Below the pieces are notes generated by a model. The model worked only from the letters and a program-made list of their open reading frames with translations. It was not told where the DNA came from and searched no databases. Position numbers and translations under genes: made by a program. A stretch of 64,000 bases of DNA, taken from assembly GCA_029204225.1 (NCBI GenBank), contig CM055106.1:42052368-42116367 (forward strand), in the 5' to 3' direction. The stretch's first letter is position 1; each line of letters starts with the position of its first letter. Positions 10,161-22,979 of the stretch are shown here, piece after piece. The DNA comes from Diphasiastrum complanatum (Eukaryota; Streptophyta; Lycopodiopsida; Lycopodiales; Lycopodiaceae).

Positions 10161-13100
10161 GAGTTAGTTTTAACGTGGATGAAAATGGTTTACTCATATT
10201 GTAATTCTGAATACCAGCCAATTGTCCATACTCAATCAGACACATATGATTACTGCAGACTGGATGTACTCGCTTGAGTGGCCTAAAATATGAAAGAATT
10301 TAAGGCCATGACGAGCATGTAGGTGGATCATTTGAAGTGATCATTGGTAGAAAGATAAACCTATCAATTACTTGAAAATATTCAAGATCCAATGACACGC
10401 AGCTGTTCTTCGGGGAAGTTCCGTTGAAGACTAAACTATAGACAAATGTTATCAGAGTAACTTTCTCTCACTTTGAGCTATAATACCAACTTCCAAGTAT
10501 CAATCTTGATTTTGTATTTGTGACCAGTATGCCGCTAGTAAATGTGTCAATGTATCTTACTTGTTAAAGACCCTTTTTGGCAACATTGTGTGTACTTTTT
10601 ATACTCGAAATCTAGGGCTTTGACTGGACCTTTTGCTATGGTGCTTGATGACTTTGATGTCCTCAATTGTGCTTCATGAAGCTTAAACAGATTGTGAATC
10701 ACTTTCTAACAGTAACAAGGTCTGTTTTCATGTCACCTATTTCCCATGATCATGATTGAACTAGACTCAATGCTGCTTCATTGAGATGTATCTGCATTAT
10801 GTAAATCTCATTTTTCTGCTGCGGGTGGCACAGGTATTCACTGAAGACTGAAATTGTTCCTTGGAGCTCAACGCCCTAGCTGCTGATGGATAAGATGATG
10901 TGTGAAACCAAAACTGTACTGAAATTTTCCACCTTGAAATGTCTTGTAGTTTTCTAAGCTATTCTAATGGCCTTTTAGATGGCAGCCTGTGTACTATAAT
11001 CTATACTTTAAGCAACACAATAGGCTTGGCTTCAATAAGATGTCACAATGTGGCTCAATATGTATTCTTAAAAAGCTTAACAAATAGATCAAGAACAAGT
11101 TGGCTAAAAGTTTTCATTTTATTGATGGAGCTAATGGATAAGCTCGATTTAGATGAGTAACAATACTTGAGAGGAATTCATATGATAATACTTTTGTGAC
11201 GGTAGGTGTGTTGCAAATAGGGCAGCTCTTTTTTCTTGAATATTCACCTTTCAAATTGCCAATGTGTTGTTAGCACAAAGAGTTTGCAATGTGATTGTGC
11301 CTATCTAGACTTTGTGTTTCTTCACCATATTCACTTGCCATCCCATATTACATAAAAATTAAAGTCAAGAAGTTTTGTAGCATTTGTAAAATCTTGAACT
11401 TCTCAACCACAATATTGCACCAGGTTTTATAAAGTCTTTGGATTTGTACAAAAGTAAAGCTGATCTTGTTGCAGGTTTTTTTTTTTAACAATTTTATTAT
11501 TTGGATTTCCTTCATTGCATTGCTGCATCGAACGTTACAAAGACGTTGAGATCATTATATAATCTAATTATGGGAAAATGCAAAGCTTACATGTCAATTC
11601 TCAAATAATATCTAGCCCAACTTGCACATGTTGCTCACCTAACTTTTAGGACTTTCAAGAAAACCCGAAGTGACAAGGTGGATCAATCAACATTTAAAAA
11701 AGCATTTTGTCTATCATTGTTGTTACATTTGACACCTGCCGGGAGTTTGGACATCCAGCTTAGCTTTGTGCTTTCAACTTTTTCGCTAACCGTTGGTTCA
11801 CAAAGGCCAACATGCGCAGTAGCATTAGCTATATAAGACAAGCATCATGGATGACACATTAGACATTCACAAGCAAAACGAAGACTTAAGTTGACACGAC
11901 GCCAACATGAGTTCCACAGACGAGCCATCCATGAAAGTTGTTGAGAACCAAGATGGTTCCATTCCTAATAAAGTACATGAATTTTAGTTTGACTCCAAGT
12001 AATTACATTTCATGCATCCATGGTAAGATTTTTGTCACAATATTCACCCATTTTGTGTCTACTAGCATTACGTCAAATCCATTAATATAAGAATAAGAAC
12101 CTCATTCATGAAACATTTCTCCAATTGGATTAGCTCGAGTTGAAAGTAATGCTTTGCATGTTCTTAAGTAAAGCTTAGAAAGTTTCCAAAATGATTGAAA
12201 GCAAATATTAGACAAGCATGTTGTAGCTCTAATTTTTTGTACCTCACTAAAGTGTCCTCAAATCTCATCCGGAGCTCATAGAAGAGTATCAATGAAACAA
12301 AGGTAAGGCATGTGGTGTTTCTCTTATGTAAGCTCGATACCTATCAAAGTCCAAATAAATGTTAATTCCCACTATTTCCAAATTATCCTTCCACAAAGAT
12401 CTAAACCTTGGCACTTCTAGCCAAAAAATTTGTCTCCAAAATGTTTCTTAGAATTCAATTTACGGTCGTAAATATTTTACGACGTAACCTATACATTCCG
12501 CCTTAATGGTTTTATCACTAGAAGGAAAAATAGCATAGGGAAGACAAAATCTTGAATCCTAGGCCAGCAATACCATTCTAAGGTCTACTGTTAAACAAAA
12601 TTCTCCAAATTAAAGTGGCGCTTTGATGGATGGATTAAAGAAATCTTATAGTTTTCAAATGAAATGAATCAAAGCATTTGATGAAATGAAGCAGCCATAA
12701 AAATTCTCATAGGATTTCCTGCACGACAAAAATTGTCCTCTATCATGAATAAAATACCAGCAATTAAATAAAGTGCTTGAACATTTCAATGTCAAGTCTA
12801 GTAGCAATGTCCTTGGAGCTGAAGATAAATTGCTTGATTGAGCTCAACAGAAAGGACCTTTTGCAGGACAAAGCAACTGCTAACAAATTTTTCAAATAAA
12901 ACGGATAAAAAATAAACCATGAGGTGACATAATTAGAAAACAAATGTCTGTTGGCAACTCCAACTGCACTCTAACCCTTCCTTCTCCATCTATGAAAAAC
13001 CGTGTTCAGGGTTATAGGTGCAGTTAATTACATGAACATGCATGTGCAGTGATCTTGTAAGCCAAGTTCCAATGCAATGATTAAAGGGTGGATGGTAGAA

Positions 13101-13394
13101 ATAATACATGTTCTCAATCTGACTATCACTATTCTACTCAAAAACTAGTTGGTTTTACTGTTTGCGAGTCTACACCTTCTAAACTGATTATCACTAATCT
13201 AATTGAAAAGTAATTGCTCTTATTATCTAAGAGTCCTGACCTCCTATCAAAAACAACATTGAGATAATTATTCACTCTAATCAAGGCTGTAACCAGTCAG
13301 TGAGCTACTAATCAGAAAATGGATATATGTTCTTGGAAAAGAAAATTGCATGACTGTACTTTAAAACACAGGACCGAAAAATTCAGATAGAAAC
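10161..13394. other. Intergenic region, no gene recognised
   Basis: AT-rich DNA between the ends of the convergent SUVH and PRXL2 genes. Short ORFs such as 10939-11160 have no recognisable domain. I see no LTR, primer-binding site or transposase motif. Confidence 0.5.
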
Positions 13395-13624
13395 TCATGA
13401 GCATACAGTGTCACAGGTTTTTTGTTGAGAATCTCCTGCACTTGAGTTTTTTGTTATCTCACTAATCAAGCCAGGGTCGATTCCACAAGCTTCCAAAATA
13501 GATGCATTAGTTGGATGATCTGCAAAATTCCTTTGCCTAAAATCCATGAGCACTGCACCTCCTTTTGCAAATACCAAAGTTGCCCCGAGCTGTCTGTTCA
13601 AAATTCAGATCAACCTACGGTCAC

Positions 13625-13683
<59 letters not shown>

Positions 13684-16600
13684 GCGATAACAACTTTTAG
13701 ATTGCTAAGCTGAAAAACAGAGAACTTCCAGAAAGGATAAATGAGAAATAGAAGAAAACTTTCTAAAAAAGAATTGATGTTTTACTTCAGATATTCAGCC
13801 GCCTACTTCAACTTGGAATGCTTCTACTTAGAAAGCTTCAACTTTCAGAAAGCCGACCGTCTTGGCAACAATTAGAATGATATAGCTGTCCATGAATCTA
13901 CCATAATGTCCCTAGGAATACCCGTTTCACGACCTTTATTCCATTAGACTTTGAAAATCCCTAACGGACCACAGGCCCCTCTGATATACGCATATATAAT
14001 AGCTTGTGAGACATACAAAAACCTTCCCAGTCCCCTGATGTCCAGAACTGCCAAATATTGAATGACAATAAAGTCAAGTCTCAGATCGGCAGAATACTCA
14101 TAAGGGAGTAAATAGTCTTCGCAAGAAAGTAGCTCATAATTTAAATCACACCACATTGAACTAGAAAGATGTAAATCTCTGTTTGGCATCCTAGAGCTCA
14201 TTTTAAGAACGTGAAGCAGGTGGAAGTTGGGGTGAAAACAACAAAGTACAAGATCCTGATTCAGTTCGCATGTAGAAACCAATTTATATTATGTGCCTCA
14301 TAAAAGTATCACCCATTGAAATCCTTTGCGATTGGATTTGTGAGGAGCTAAAATATGATAGGTATGCAAACCTTGTTCGAGTGATGTAACATACATGCTC
14401 CCTCCCCTCAAAATTCCTGATGTTTGAGTGAAGCAGAAGGCTGAACTCGATCAACGCTTTCCGTTCCAGCTGTTGTAAGGAGGGCAGGAAGAGACAAGCC
14501 AATAGTGACCAAAAAGGAAGAGCAGCTGGAGGTCTTAAGGAAAAGGGTTTTATGACAGTTAAGAGCAAAACATCATGTACCGAACACAGAATAGAAGGTT
14601 TCAATTCCAATGTTATTCGATTTAGAAAATTTTACAGCTATACCATGTTGTGACTTGTATATACAATCAGTAAATGGATTTAAAAACTGCATATCTAAAG
14701 AACTGACAACAAAGGCACTGAGGAATGTAAAAATTACAGCAAATAAGGATCCTAAAACACTTGAAATGATGAGGAAAACAATAGATTATGATTTCATAAG
14801 ATTAGCACAAGTTGAACCATCAAAATCCATCAAAAATCTATGCTTGAACCTCACTAAATGGCCCAAATCCTTGAAGAAGGCTTCACACGTGTGAAAGTAC
14901 GGCCTCCCACAGTCTGAGTACTGTACACCAGACCTACATTCAATCCTATAATCATTAGTAATCACAAGTACTCAAACAATTATGAACATAGAGAGCAATT
15001 GCACCATTATGAGAGAAAAAATCATGAAGTTGCTTGATTGATTTTGGTGAGATATCATCACCTATATATACATGATCCATCACGGTTTTGGGCAGGTATG
15101 AGTAGCCCTAAACCTATCCCTAATGCTAATTTTGGTGGATCTTTCATCCCTACCAAGTTAGGGTTGGAATCTTGGAGATCCCTCAACAATGCAAAAATTA
15201 CCAAAAATAGCTCCTATTTTTTCTCCCTTGCATCTAAGCATAATTTGGACTCATTCCAAAGGTTCTAACACTTAGGTCTACTTGAGAACATCCTTATGAA
15301 TGGAATCCTATGCTATTTGGCACGTGTGACAAGCCACATCATGACCATCTAACTATTTACAAGTCATATGACCAAAACTAGTCAAGCTAAAATTGTGAAT
15401 TTTTAACAAGGAAAAGGAAGAGCTTGGGCATTCTTGACCTTTGCCATCATTCTAAATTTAATCCTTTTGGAAATTTGTGTCCTACATTCTTTTAACAACA
15501 ACTTTCCTAGAGCATTTCTGTTGCTGTCCAATCTAAATTTCTAAAGTTTCATGTGAACAATAGTAACTTCATTAATCTTCCTGTAGCCATCATATGAATA
15601 TGATGCCAGCAGTCAGACTTCTAAGCTAAGGTTTTCCTTTGCATGTATGCCAATGCTAACATCCTAATGGACTAGATTGCTATAGCCACATAAGTAACTA
15701 GTCCAAATTAGACTATCACAAATAATAATTGCACTCGGTGAAAGGAGAGTTTCAAAGGCAGGGAGGACTTCTGATTTCTTTTCTGAACACAAAATGCCTC
15801 CACGGGTTACATCATAACAAAAAGAATAGCTGTAATATTTCTCTATTGTTATAATCCAGACAAATAAGCACAATATGCTGATTACGGAGTCCGGACTAGA
15901 TTTGTTAAAAATTTGTCGGGTAGGAACTTGGCAATCAAGATAAGGTGAACTTTCCTTCATGCACTACTTAGTACTATCCATTCAAGCATAATCATGCCGC
16001 AAAACTTACCTCCTTGGGCACAAAATCATGCAGCAAACATAACCGACATCGACATAATGAAAAAACTACAAAATATCCAGGCACAATTGCATCTTTGTGA
16101 GAACCTTATTGAATATAGGAAATCTATAGATACCTGCCATCACCCTTTAAGTCTCCAGGGACTTCTTTTGTTTTTTGAAGAGCTGTCTTCACTTCTTTGT
16201 CAGTAAGGATCATGTTCAGGGTCTTAAAAACTCCCAGTGACTTTAAATTTAATGCTTGATGGAGTTTCTTGCCCTCATCAAGGTAAAGCTCATACTTCCA
16301 AAATCCACCTTTTAGAAACTCCTCCATACCAAGTCTTTCAAGACCTAGAGCATACATCCACAAAATGGTATTTCAAATCTTAAGCGCAAATAAAATTGAA
16401 AATTTTCTATTATCATCCAGACCATACAATTTCTACAAGCAGAGAGCATGAATCGTACCAACTGCAATAACTCGTATGTTTTGAGACTCTAGATCTGGAA
16501 CTATCTTTGACAATTCCAAGGCATTTGCCCTACATAGCCGGCATCCAAATCTCCTCAGAATATGAAGCACGACTGTCTGTGTCAACATCCAGAACAACTA

Positions 16601-16865
16601 AATATGTGCAGCCACAGCACTAAAGTCACTAGCTAGAGATCAACAGTGTCTAGCCGGAAAATCACTCATCATTCACTGTGCACACAATAATTAGATCAAA
16701 GTAAACAACCAGCTCATATTCTGAGAGCAAAGGAAAAAGATAACTTGCCTGAGACTCCCATAATGAACCAATCTTCAAGAATTTAGAGTCCGAAGGACCC
16801 TGGATCTTCTCAATTTCGATATCCTTGATAAGCTGTGACAAGTCTGATGCTCCGTTGTTCGCCAT
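13395..16865 (-). CDS. PRXL2/FAM213-type thioredoxin-fold protein, four exons
   Basis: Exons read on the minus strand are 16865-16749, 16576-16459, 16344-16134 and 13593-13395, giving 214 aa. The junctions join in frame: LWESQ|TVVLHILRRFGCRLCRANA, then IRVIAVG|LERLGMEEF, then DLKGDGR|QLGATLVF. The CRLCR (CxxC-type) site follows the RRFGC signature of the peroxiredoxin-like 2 (AhpC-TSA_2) family. GDG..LGATLVFAKGG matches its C-terminal strand. Members are thiol-dependent reductases or antioxidants, and plant members are described as thioredoxin-superfamily proteins. No transit peptide is obvious (MANNGASDL start). Intron 1 begins with GC (CAG|GCAAGT). Introns 2 and 3 are GT-AG, and intron 3 is 2,540 bases. 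The substrate is unknown. Confidence 0.9.
13594..16133 (-). other. Large third intron of the PRXL2 gene
   Basis: This 2.54 kb GT-AG intron is bounded by GGCAG|GTATC and TGAACAG|ACAGC on the minus strand. It contains a CT microsatellite near its 3' end and AT-rich sequence without recognisable domains. Short ORFs inside (for example 14610-14894) look spurious. Confidence 0.8.
13630..13681. repeat. (CT)n microsatellite
   Basis: A near-perfect CT run of about 50 bases inside intron 3 of the PRXL2 gene, about 40 bases from its acceptor. On the transcribed strand it reads (GA)n. Confidence 0.95.
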
Positions 16866-18230
16866 CTGTGAACGCAGCAGGATTTTGACACAGAAATATA
16901 AAAGGCACTAGTTCCGGTTCAATATGCAGAACAAATCTGATTGTTGCATCAATCCAACTGCGCGTTTCTACTTAAACAAAACGTAAAGATCCAAACAAAC
17001 TCCAGCTTCCGAAAATGTTCAATGGCGACATGAAACGGATCTGAGAGCCTGTGCTAGAATAGAGACACCATCCATCACCTACGTGCAAAAACTATGTCGT
17101 TATCAACCATTCACGACGATAAAGAAAATTATTGAGGCAGCAAATATCGACTGGTATGCATGGAATTCGTCTTCCTATCCATCTTGCTCGAAGACGTGGG
17201 ACGAGCTCGCCCGTCGGAACGTGGCCAAACGTCTTCAGGCTAAAATATCGCCCCTCTTTCTTGGGGGTAGGTACGTGTTCCTTAGAGGTAGGTACGTGAT
17301 ATGGCCCGCCCTCTTTCTTGAGGGTACGTGAATGTTTATGGGGAGTAGGTACATGTTAGTCAATATGGGACGCAATAGTACCACATGCAAGGCCCCCTTT
17401 GTTCAAGGGTCACTTGCATGTCGGTTCTTTACGTAATTGAAAATTAGGGTGTTTTCACACACAGTCGCAGGGCATGTTTGGTCTCGCGAAATACTCAAAG
17501 TTCATTGGAGAGAGAAATAGGAGAATCCTTAGCCTATTTCACATATGAAAGTGAAGTCTCTCTTGTGGCACATGACTTGGCTTGAAAAATGATGACATGG
17601 GATAAGTCAGTGTTCGGGAAACCTCTACGGTTTTCTTCCAATTTCCTACGGTTTTTTGAAGTTGTCGTTTTTTGAACATTTTTGCGTTCTAAATCCTGCA
17701 TCTCAAATACATGAAAATTTTAATTTTCGTTTGACGTAATAAACCTATGTAATCCAAGTTTTAGAAGAATCTACTTACTTTACTACACAAAAATTTCCTA
17801 TGGAAACGACAAACATAAAATTTCTTGAATTTAAAAAAAAGTTGTTGGTTTTTAACTTCCGATAAAATTTTTATGAAATTGGTTTTTGAAAAAAGATGTC
17901 GGTTGCATTCCTATGCTTTTCTAGCTTTCCCGAAGATTGGGATAAGTGGAGATACTACAAACCACATGGCCCCTATATTTTAGGAGACATTCAAATCTAA
18001 TTTTTTTAGGGTTCAAATGTAATTTTCTTAGGGGGAAAAACATCCCATGTGGTTCATGTAGGATAGAGGAGATAGAATAGAGGTTTCCTACACAGGTTTG
18101 TGTGTGAAATGGGAGGGGATGAAGGGGACTCAAGGAGGGGGGGTACGTGTGACTCATCACTACTATTGGCTTCCCATGTGTGTGAAATCACTCTAACAAT
18201 TGGTGATGGAGATGCTTGAGGTTGACTTAA
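16866..18230. other. PRXL2 upstream region and intergenic DNA
   Basis: About 200 bases upstream of the PRXL2 ATG probably hold its 5' UTR and promoter. Around 17240-17330 a phrase 'ccctctttcttg.gggtacgtg' occurs twice in near-tandem form. I recognise no coding domain. Confidence 0.4.
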
Positions 18231-18234
18231 GCAC

Positions 18235-18412
18235 AAGCATGAAATGTAGGTGCCCATTGTGAGGTCAAGTTTAAGTGAGAGAGTGACACTCTCATATCTC
18301 TAGATTACCTTTAGTCATTGGTCACTTGCATGTCACTCTCTCATTTAGCATGGACCTCACAATGGGCACATGCACCTGGCATTTAATGCATGTGCATGAC
18401 CCAAAAGGCAAG
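18235..18412. mobile_element. Foldback/MITE-like inverted repeat
   Basis: The left arm (about 18235-18291, with 'gtgcccattgtgaggtc' and 'gagagagtgaca') is repeated inverted at about 18335-18405 ('tgtcactctctca', 'gacctcacaatgggcac'). The spacer of about 45 bases is non-coding. This resembles a small non-autonomous inverted-repeat element. Target duplications are not clear. Confidence 0.6.
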
Positions 18413-20726
18413 GGAGTTTAAGTTTAGGTGATTGTACACCATGACAAACAATGATATATGTGGTCTACAAGAGCTTGAACTAATTTCTCCAAATGCCATT
18501 AAATGATTGGCCATTAGCCATAAGTATTAAATGGTTTGCAACTACACAGTACATGTTCCCAACCATAGAGAGCTTTCCTTTTCCACATGTTATCGACAAC
18601 ATTGGCATTATGCTATGAAACCTTAAGAAAATTTGGTGCTAAATTTGCTTACAAACTTTAGAAAATTGGTGCCAAAATTGCCTTACAACGAGGACTTCAT
18701 GATTATTTTGCAAGATTCACATGTTTGCGTTGTGTCTTCAATTTAAATGATTTACAAAATTTATTAGCAATTATGTTGCAGCATTGAAGTATTTGTACTG
18801 GAGTGATTTAAATAATATATTATCAACAGTGACCTATATTTTTGTGTCCTGATTAAGATGATTACACAATTTCTTATATCTAATTTTTACAACGTGAAAT
18901 TTTTTTTATTAACGTTGATCTGGTTTTTCTATCTTTCATTCATTTTAACTTTTTAGTAGAAATTTATGCAACTCTCTCCAACGTTGAACTTAGGTGATGA
19001 GCATCTTGTCAAGAATATCAGTGTATTGCAATGGTCTAGGGTTCTTGATCCAAGTTAATGTCGTTGATCATAGTAAGGCGCAATCGAACTATCTCTTCGC
19101 GTTTGTTTGAAGCACCATGTCCGTTGCGCAAAAGTTGACTTTCACAATTCCATCACTGGTCAGTTGTTTCACAGTCAAAACAAGAAATGTACATCTAGCT
19201 TAGCTTCAAGTAGCTCTCTTTGAATCAGACACATGCCCCAGAGTTTGCACTAATCCGATTTTGATACGAACTATCTCTTAGCGTTTGTTCAAAGTACCAA
19301 GTCTCTCGTACAAGACTCAACTTTCACAATTCCTTCGTGTTGATCTTTACACGTAACACAATTCAGCGTACTCATTATGTCTCCTCATTATTGCTGGTCC
19401 AGAGAAAGCCTATAACAAGCTTTTCTTTCCACAACAAAAACTTGTCAACTTATTAGGTCCAAAGTTTGCCAGTCTCCTCGTGTGAGTATAGCTATATCAC
19501 CTTGAATTTGCCCCCATTTTGATCAACTTTCATTTAAAATATGCACCAAGAGAGAGTTGTGTGTGATAGTTCCCCTCCACTTATAAACTCAGCTGACCGG
19601 ACTTAGAGTAGAGTTCTCAGACAAGAGCCTTTCCAACACTTTGCTTTCCATCTGCTAGGATTATGGTTTTCTAACTTGTTGCCAATCTCTGAAGAGGATC
19701 CTAGTCTTTCCCCTTTGAGAATAAACCCAACTGACACTGGATATCACCCATGCTCAGTGAGTTTCAGTTCCGAAGGTAGCCATCCCAAATGAAGACCAAC
19801 AGTTCCATAGAAGATCTCCCCTGAAATTGTCCTTTCCAACTTTTGACTTCCTGCTTGCGTCTGGTGGGCATTCTCGCAAATGAAACTAACCCAAGTACCA
19901 GGCTAGCCTTCCATCCTTTGCAAACATCGAGTCGTTTCGTTGCCGTTCATCTGCAAGTACTTGAACTACAAATCCGCCAAACAGATTATGTAGTTCTCTT
20001 TGTTTGATGGTGTCAGCCTTCAAAAGAAAGGTTCCTTCTCGAGCCATCAGCTCCTTGTATCACAAGCAATCATGCAAACCAGGCCAAGCACGAGTACTAA
20101 GACTCACCACAAATACATACAAGCAAGATACTCAGGCAGGATTACTAAGAGATAACAAAGACAAGGTCCCCCTTTGAGATAGCCCTGCCAAAGGACCTTT
20201 GCCTGGCCACGCCCATACAGATCGATCACAGAATCAGTCCACAGAGAGCATCCATCCAACTATGTGTGCTTTCACGATTAAGCAGCACATTGCCTCAGTC
20301 ACGCCTCACCAACTCTGGCCGATAGCCCTTATAACTAAACGATCGACAACTATCCCACACCGGTAGCTAACCACCCATGCTTTACACTCGACTTCGAGCA
20401 GCATCTCTGTATCAATGGTTACCCTGTATAGTTCGAAGATGTCGCCCCGCACCCCACAAGGCACAGGCCATGCTTACACCAATCTAATGGCAGCACACTG
20501 CCTCATTTGTCCTACCGTGCAGACAGCACCAGGCCCGAACCGTGGGAACTGACCGTGCTTACACCTCAAGGGCAGCACCTTGACTCATCAAGTCTCTCAT
20601 TTTGTCGACCACCTCAACCATGGACGCACCCGCGCTTACACCATGGGTAGCAGTTCGCACAACAGTTGTCCTGATGAACCCCAAACAATGGCCATTTCTG
20701 TGAGATCCGCATAGCTGATCGGCCAG
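18413..20726. other. No gene recognised; degenerate internal duplication
   Basis: A phrase beginning 'cgaactatctcttcgcg' at about 19085 recurs imperfectly at about 19267 with similar following text. 20.1-20.8 kb is noticeably more GC-rich than its surroundings. No domain is identifiable. The right end carries a minus-strand primer-binding-like site, so this may be the interior of an unrecognised minus-strand LTR element. Confidence 0.35.
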
Positions 20727-20742
20727 TCGGCTCTGATACCAC
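20727..20742 (-). other. Probable LTR-retrotransposon primer-binding site
   Basis: The minus strand reads TGGTATCAGAGCC, complementary to the 3' end of plant initiator tRNA-Met. If functional, a minus-strand 5' LTR would lie at higher coordinates, but I could not find its other boundary. Confidence 0.5.
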
Positions 20743-21049
20743 ATGTAGCATAGGCATCCCAAAGGGAGCCAGGAACCACGACTTAGCTTCCCAGCTTTCA
20801 ACTCTTGCCGTCCAAACCCACTTGACATACAAACAGCCAACTCGCCAACAACGATTAGACTTAACCAACTTATTAGAAAAAATATGGGTTCAAAATGGGC
20901 CCTTTAAGAAGTTTGACTATAGAGAAAAATTAACAAGAAAGAGAAAACTTTCGGCCACATCCATGCTCATTTTCTATGATTCCAGAACTGTCCGCCACCC
21001 AACTTATATGGTTAACATGAAGCCTTAATTTCCATAAGCAAATGTAATA

Positions 21050-22545
21050 ATATTGCACATTTCTACTTTGAAAAGTGCTCCGAGGAGTCCGAAGCCCTTG
21101 AAAAAATGTGCAACTGGCGTCTAAAATCGGTGGACGTACTTGCGTTAGTGTGTGCTCATTCACTTCTCCTTTGTATTCCCAGGTGATGGTGTGAGAGCTT
21201 TCCAAATTCTAATATCGGTTCAACGTGCAGATGTGCTATCTGACTGGTCAAACAGGCCATCTGCGTGTTGAATCGATATCAGGTTTTCTTTTTTAAACAA
21301 ACTAACTTCTTAATCGCAGCTCCAATTAAGACAAACATGGTGTCATTAGAAAAAGCTCGATGAGAGCTTTGCAATGGCAACTACATGACTTGGTTCCGAC
21401 TTACGGTTAAAAAATTATAGGCATTCAAAGTTCACAGAAAATCCCTCATCAAAAAAATATATATTTCAAAAAAATAACTCTAATATCGAATCAAAGCGCG
21501 CCCTTAGGGTTTGAGACCGCTCAAACCTTATTGTCTTCATATCTGTCACGGCTTGTGGTTCTGAGTGTTCCTTGCATGAACGTGAATGGGTTAAGATCTT
21601 GGGAAATGGGCTCTAACCTGTCGGTTGAGTTGGATGGCTTGTTTGGGTAGAAGTTACATGTTTATGGCTGTCTAGTCTGGCGTGGTGCCGAGTTGGCTTC
21701 CAGCGCTCGTGACGAAGCTTTGAGTTGGTTAAGTTTTATGTAAGTCAGAGGACTTGCTTGGAATGAATGTTACTCGTTTGTAACGAAGCTTCGAGTTAGT
21801 TAAGTTTGATGTATGTTGGGCGGCTTTCTTGGAGAGAAGTCACCCACATCGGGACCCCCGGTCTAGCATGGCACCAGGTTGGATCTCAATGTTGGTTTCC
21901 GAACTTCACATTAGGAGAAGTTTGGATTCGAAATGGGCCTTTGTAAAGATGCTTTTGTTGACTTCACATGCTTTAAGCCTCCAAATGGACCAATAATCTT
22001 ATAGCATGTGTACAACACTGCTCACCGGACAAAAAAAGTGTTCAAGGTTTCAGGTTATTTCTTATTATTTCAAAAAAAAATCTCGGACAGAAATAAATAT
22101 TTCATAGGACAATATGTGCTGCTCGTATGTTAAATATCTGCCCGAATAGTTTAATCAGCGTTAGTTTTTCTAAACTATAGTTCTCCTGCATATTTACCCC
22201 TTTGAAAAGTGCTCCGAGAGGACCCACGCCCTTGAAAAAATGTGCAACTGGCGCTTTGAATCGGTGGGCTTCACTTCTCCTCTGCATTTCGAAGTGATGG
22301 TGTGAGAGCTTTCCAAACAATCTAACTTCTTTTAATAGCTCCAATTGAGACGAACATGGTGCCATTAGAAAGAGCTCAACGAGAGCTTTGCAACGGCACC
22401 CTACATGATCTAGTTCTAAGTTACGGTTAAAACGTTATAGGCAGTCAAAGATCGAAAAAAGAATCCCTCATCTAAAAACATATATTTCAAGAAAATAACC
22501 CTAATATCGGTCCAGCGATGCCCTTAGGGTTTGAGCTAGCTCAAA
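21050..22545. repeat. Large degenerate direct repeat (two copies)
   Basis: The copies lie at about 21060-21530 and 22195-22540. They share 'aaaagtgctccgag', 'cttgaaaaaatgtgcaactgg', 'gatggtgtgagagctttcc' and then 'cttacggttaaaa' and 'gcccttagggtttgag' in the same order. The spacing of about 1.0-1.15 kb could reflect a decayed LTR pair or a segmental duplication. The intervening 21.55-22.15 kb has no recognisable coding region. Confidence 0.6.
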
Positions 22546-22577
22546 TCCTAAGGGCGCACGCTGAACCGATATTAGGG
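22499..22577. repeat. Near-perfect palindrome
   Basis: The sequence reads outward from the centre GAGCTAGCTC at about 22538, with arms ending in CCCTAATATCGG and its complement. Only a few mismatches occur over about 79 bases. It is non-coding and could form a cruciform or hairpin. Confidence 0.85.
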
Positions 22578-22699
22578 TTAAAAAAAAAAATTGGAAAGAG
22601 CTCGATGGGAGCTTTGCAACGGCTCCAGAATGACCTTATTCTGAGCTACGGTTCAAAAGTTTAGGTAGTCGGAGCTCTTTTCAAAAAAAAAAAAATTAA

Positions 22700-22755
22700 A
22701 AAGTCCTAATATCGGCTCAACGCGCGCCCTGGCTGAACCAATATTAGGATTTTCA
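22700..22755. repeat. Short palindrome, 'cctaatatcgg' family
   Basis: 'cctaatatcggctcaacg' at 22704 is followed by the imperfect complement 'ctgaaccaatattagga' ending at about 22749. It uses the same words as the palindrome at 22499-22577. Confidence 0.7.
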
Positions 22756-22777
22756 ATTTTTTATTTTTTTTTGGAAA

Positions 22778-22940
22778 AGAGCTCGCGACGAGCAACGAGA
22801 CCAGAATGACCTAATTCCAATTTACGGTTCAAAGTTATAGGCAGTGAAAGTTTTGGCGCCAAAACTTTGACTGCCTATAACTTTTGAACCGTAAATCGGA
22901 ATTAAGTCATTCTGGTGCCGTTGCAGAGCTCTTGTCGTGA
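22778..22940. repeat. Long palindrome centred on GGCGCC
   Basis: The centre lies at 22857/22858 (TTTTGGCGCCAAAA). The arms extend about 75 bases each way, with 'cctataacttttgaaccg' on the right and its complement on the left. It overlaps the 3' fringe of a minus-strand gypsy element and shares wording with the palindrome at 423-750. Confidence 0.85.
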
Positions 22941-22979
22941 CTCTTTTGAAAAGATAAAATTGAAAACCCTAATATCAGT

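Noticed and set aside
20559..20868. Overlapping minus-strand ORFs as a possible gag
   Set aside because: They show no gag motif and include the primer-binding-like site itself.
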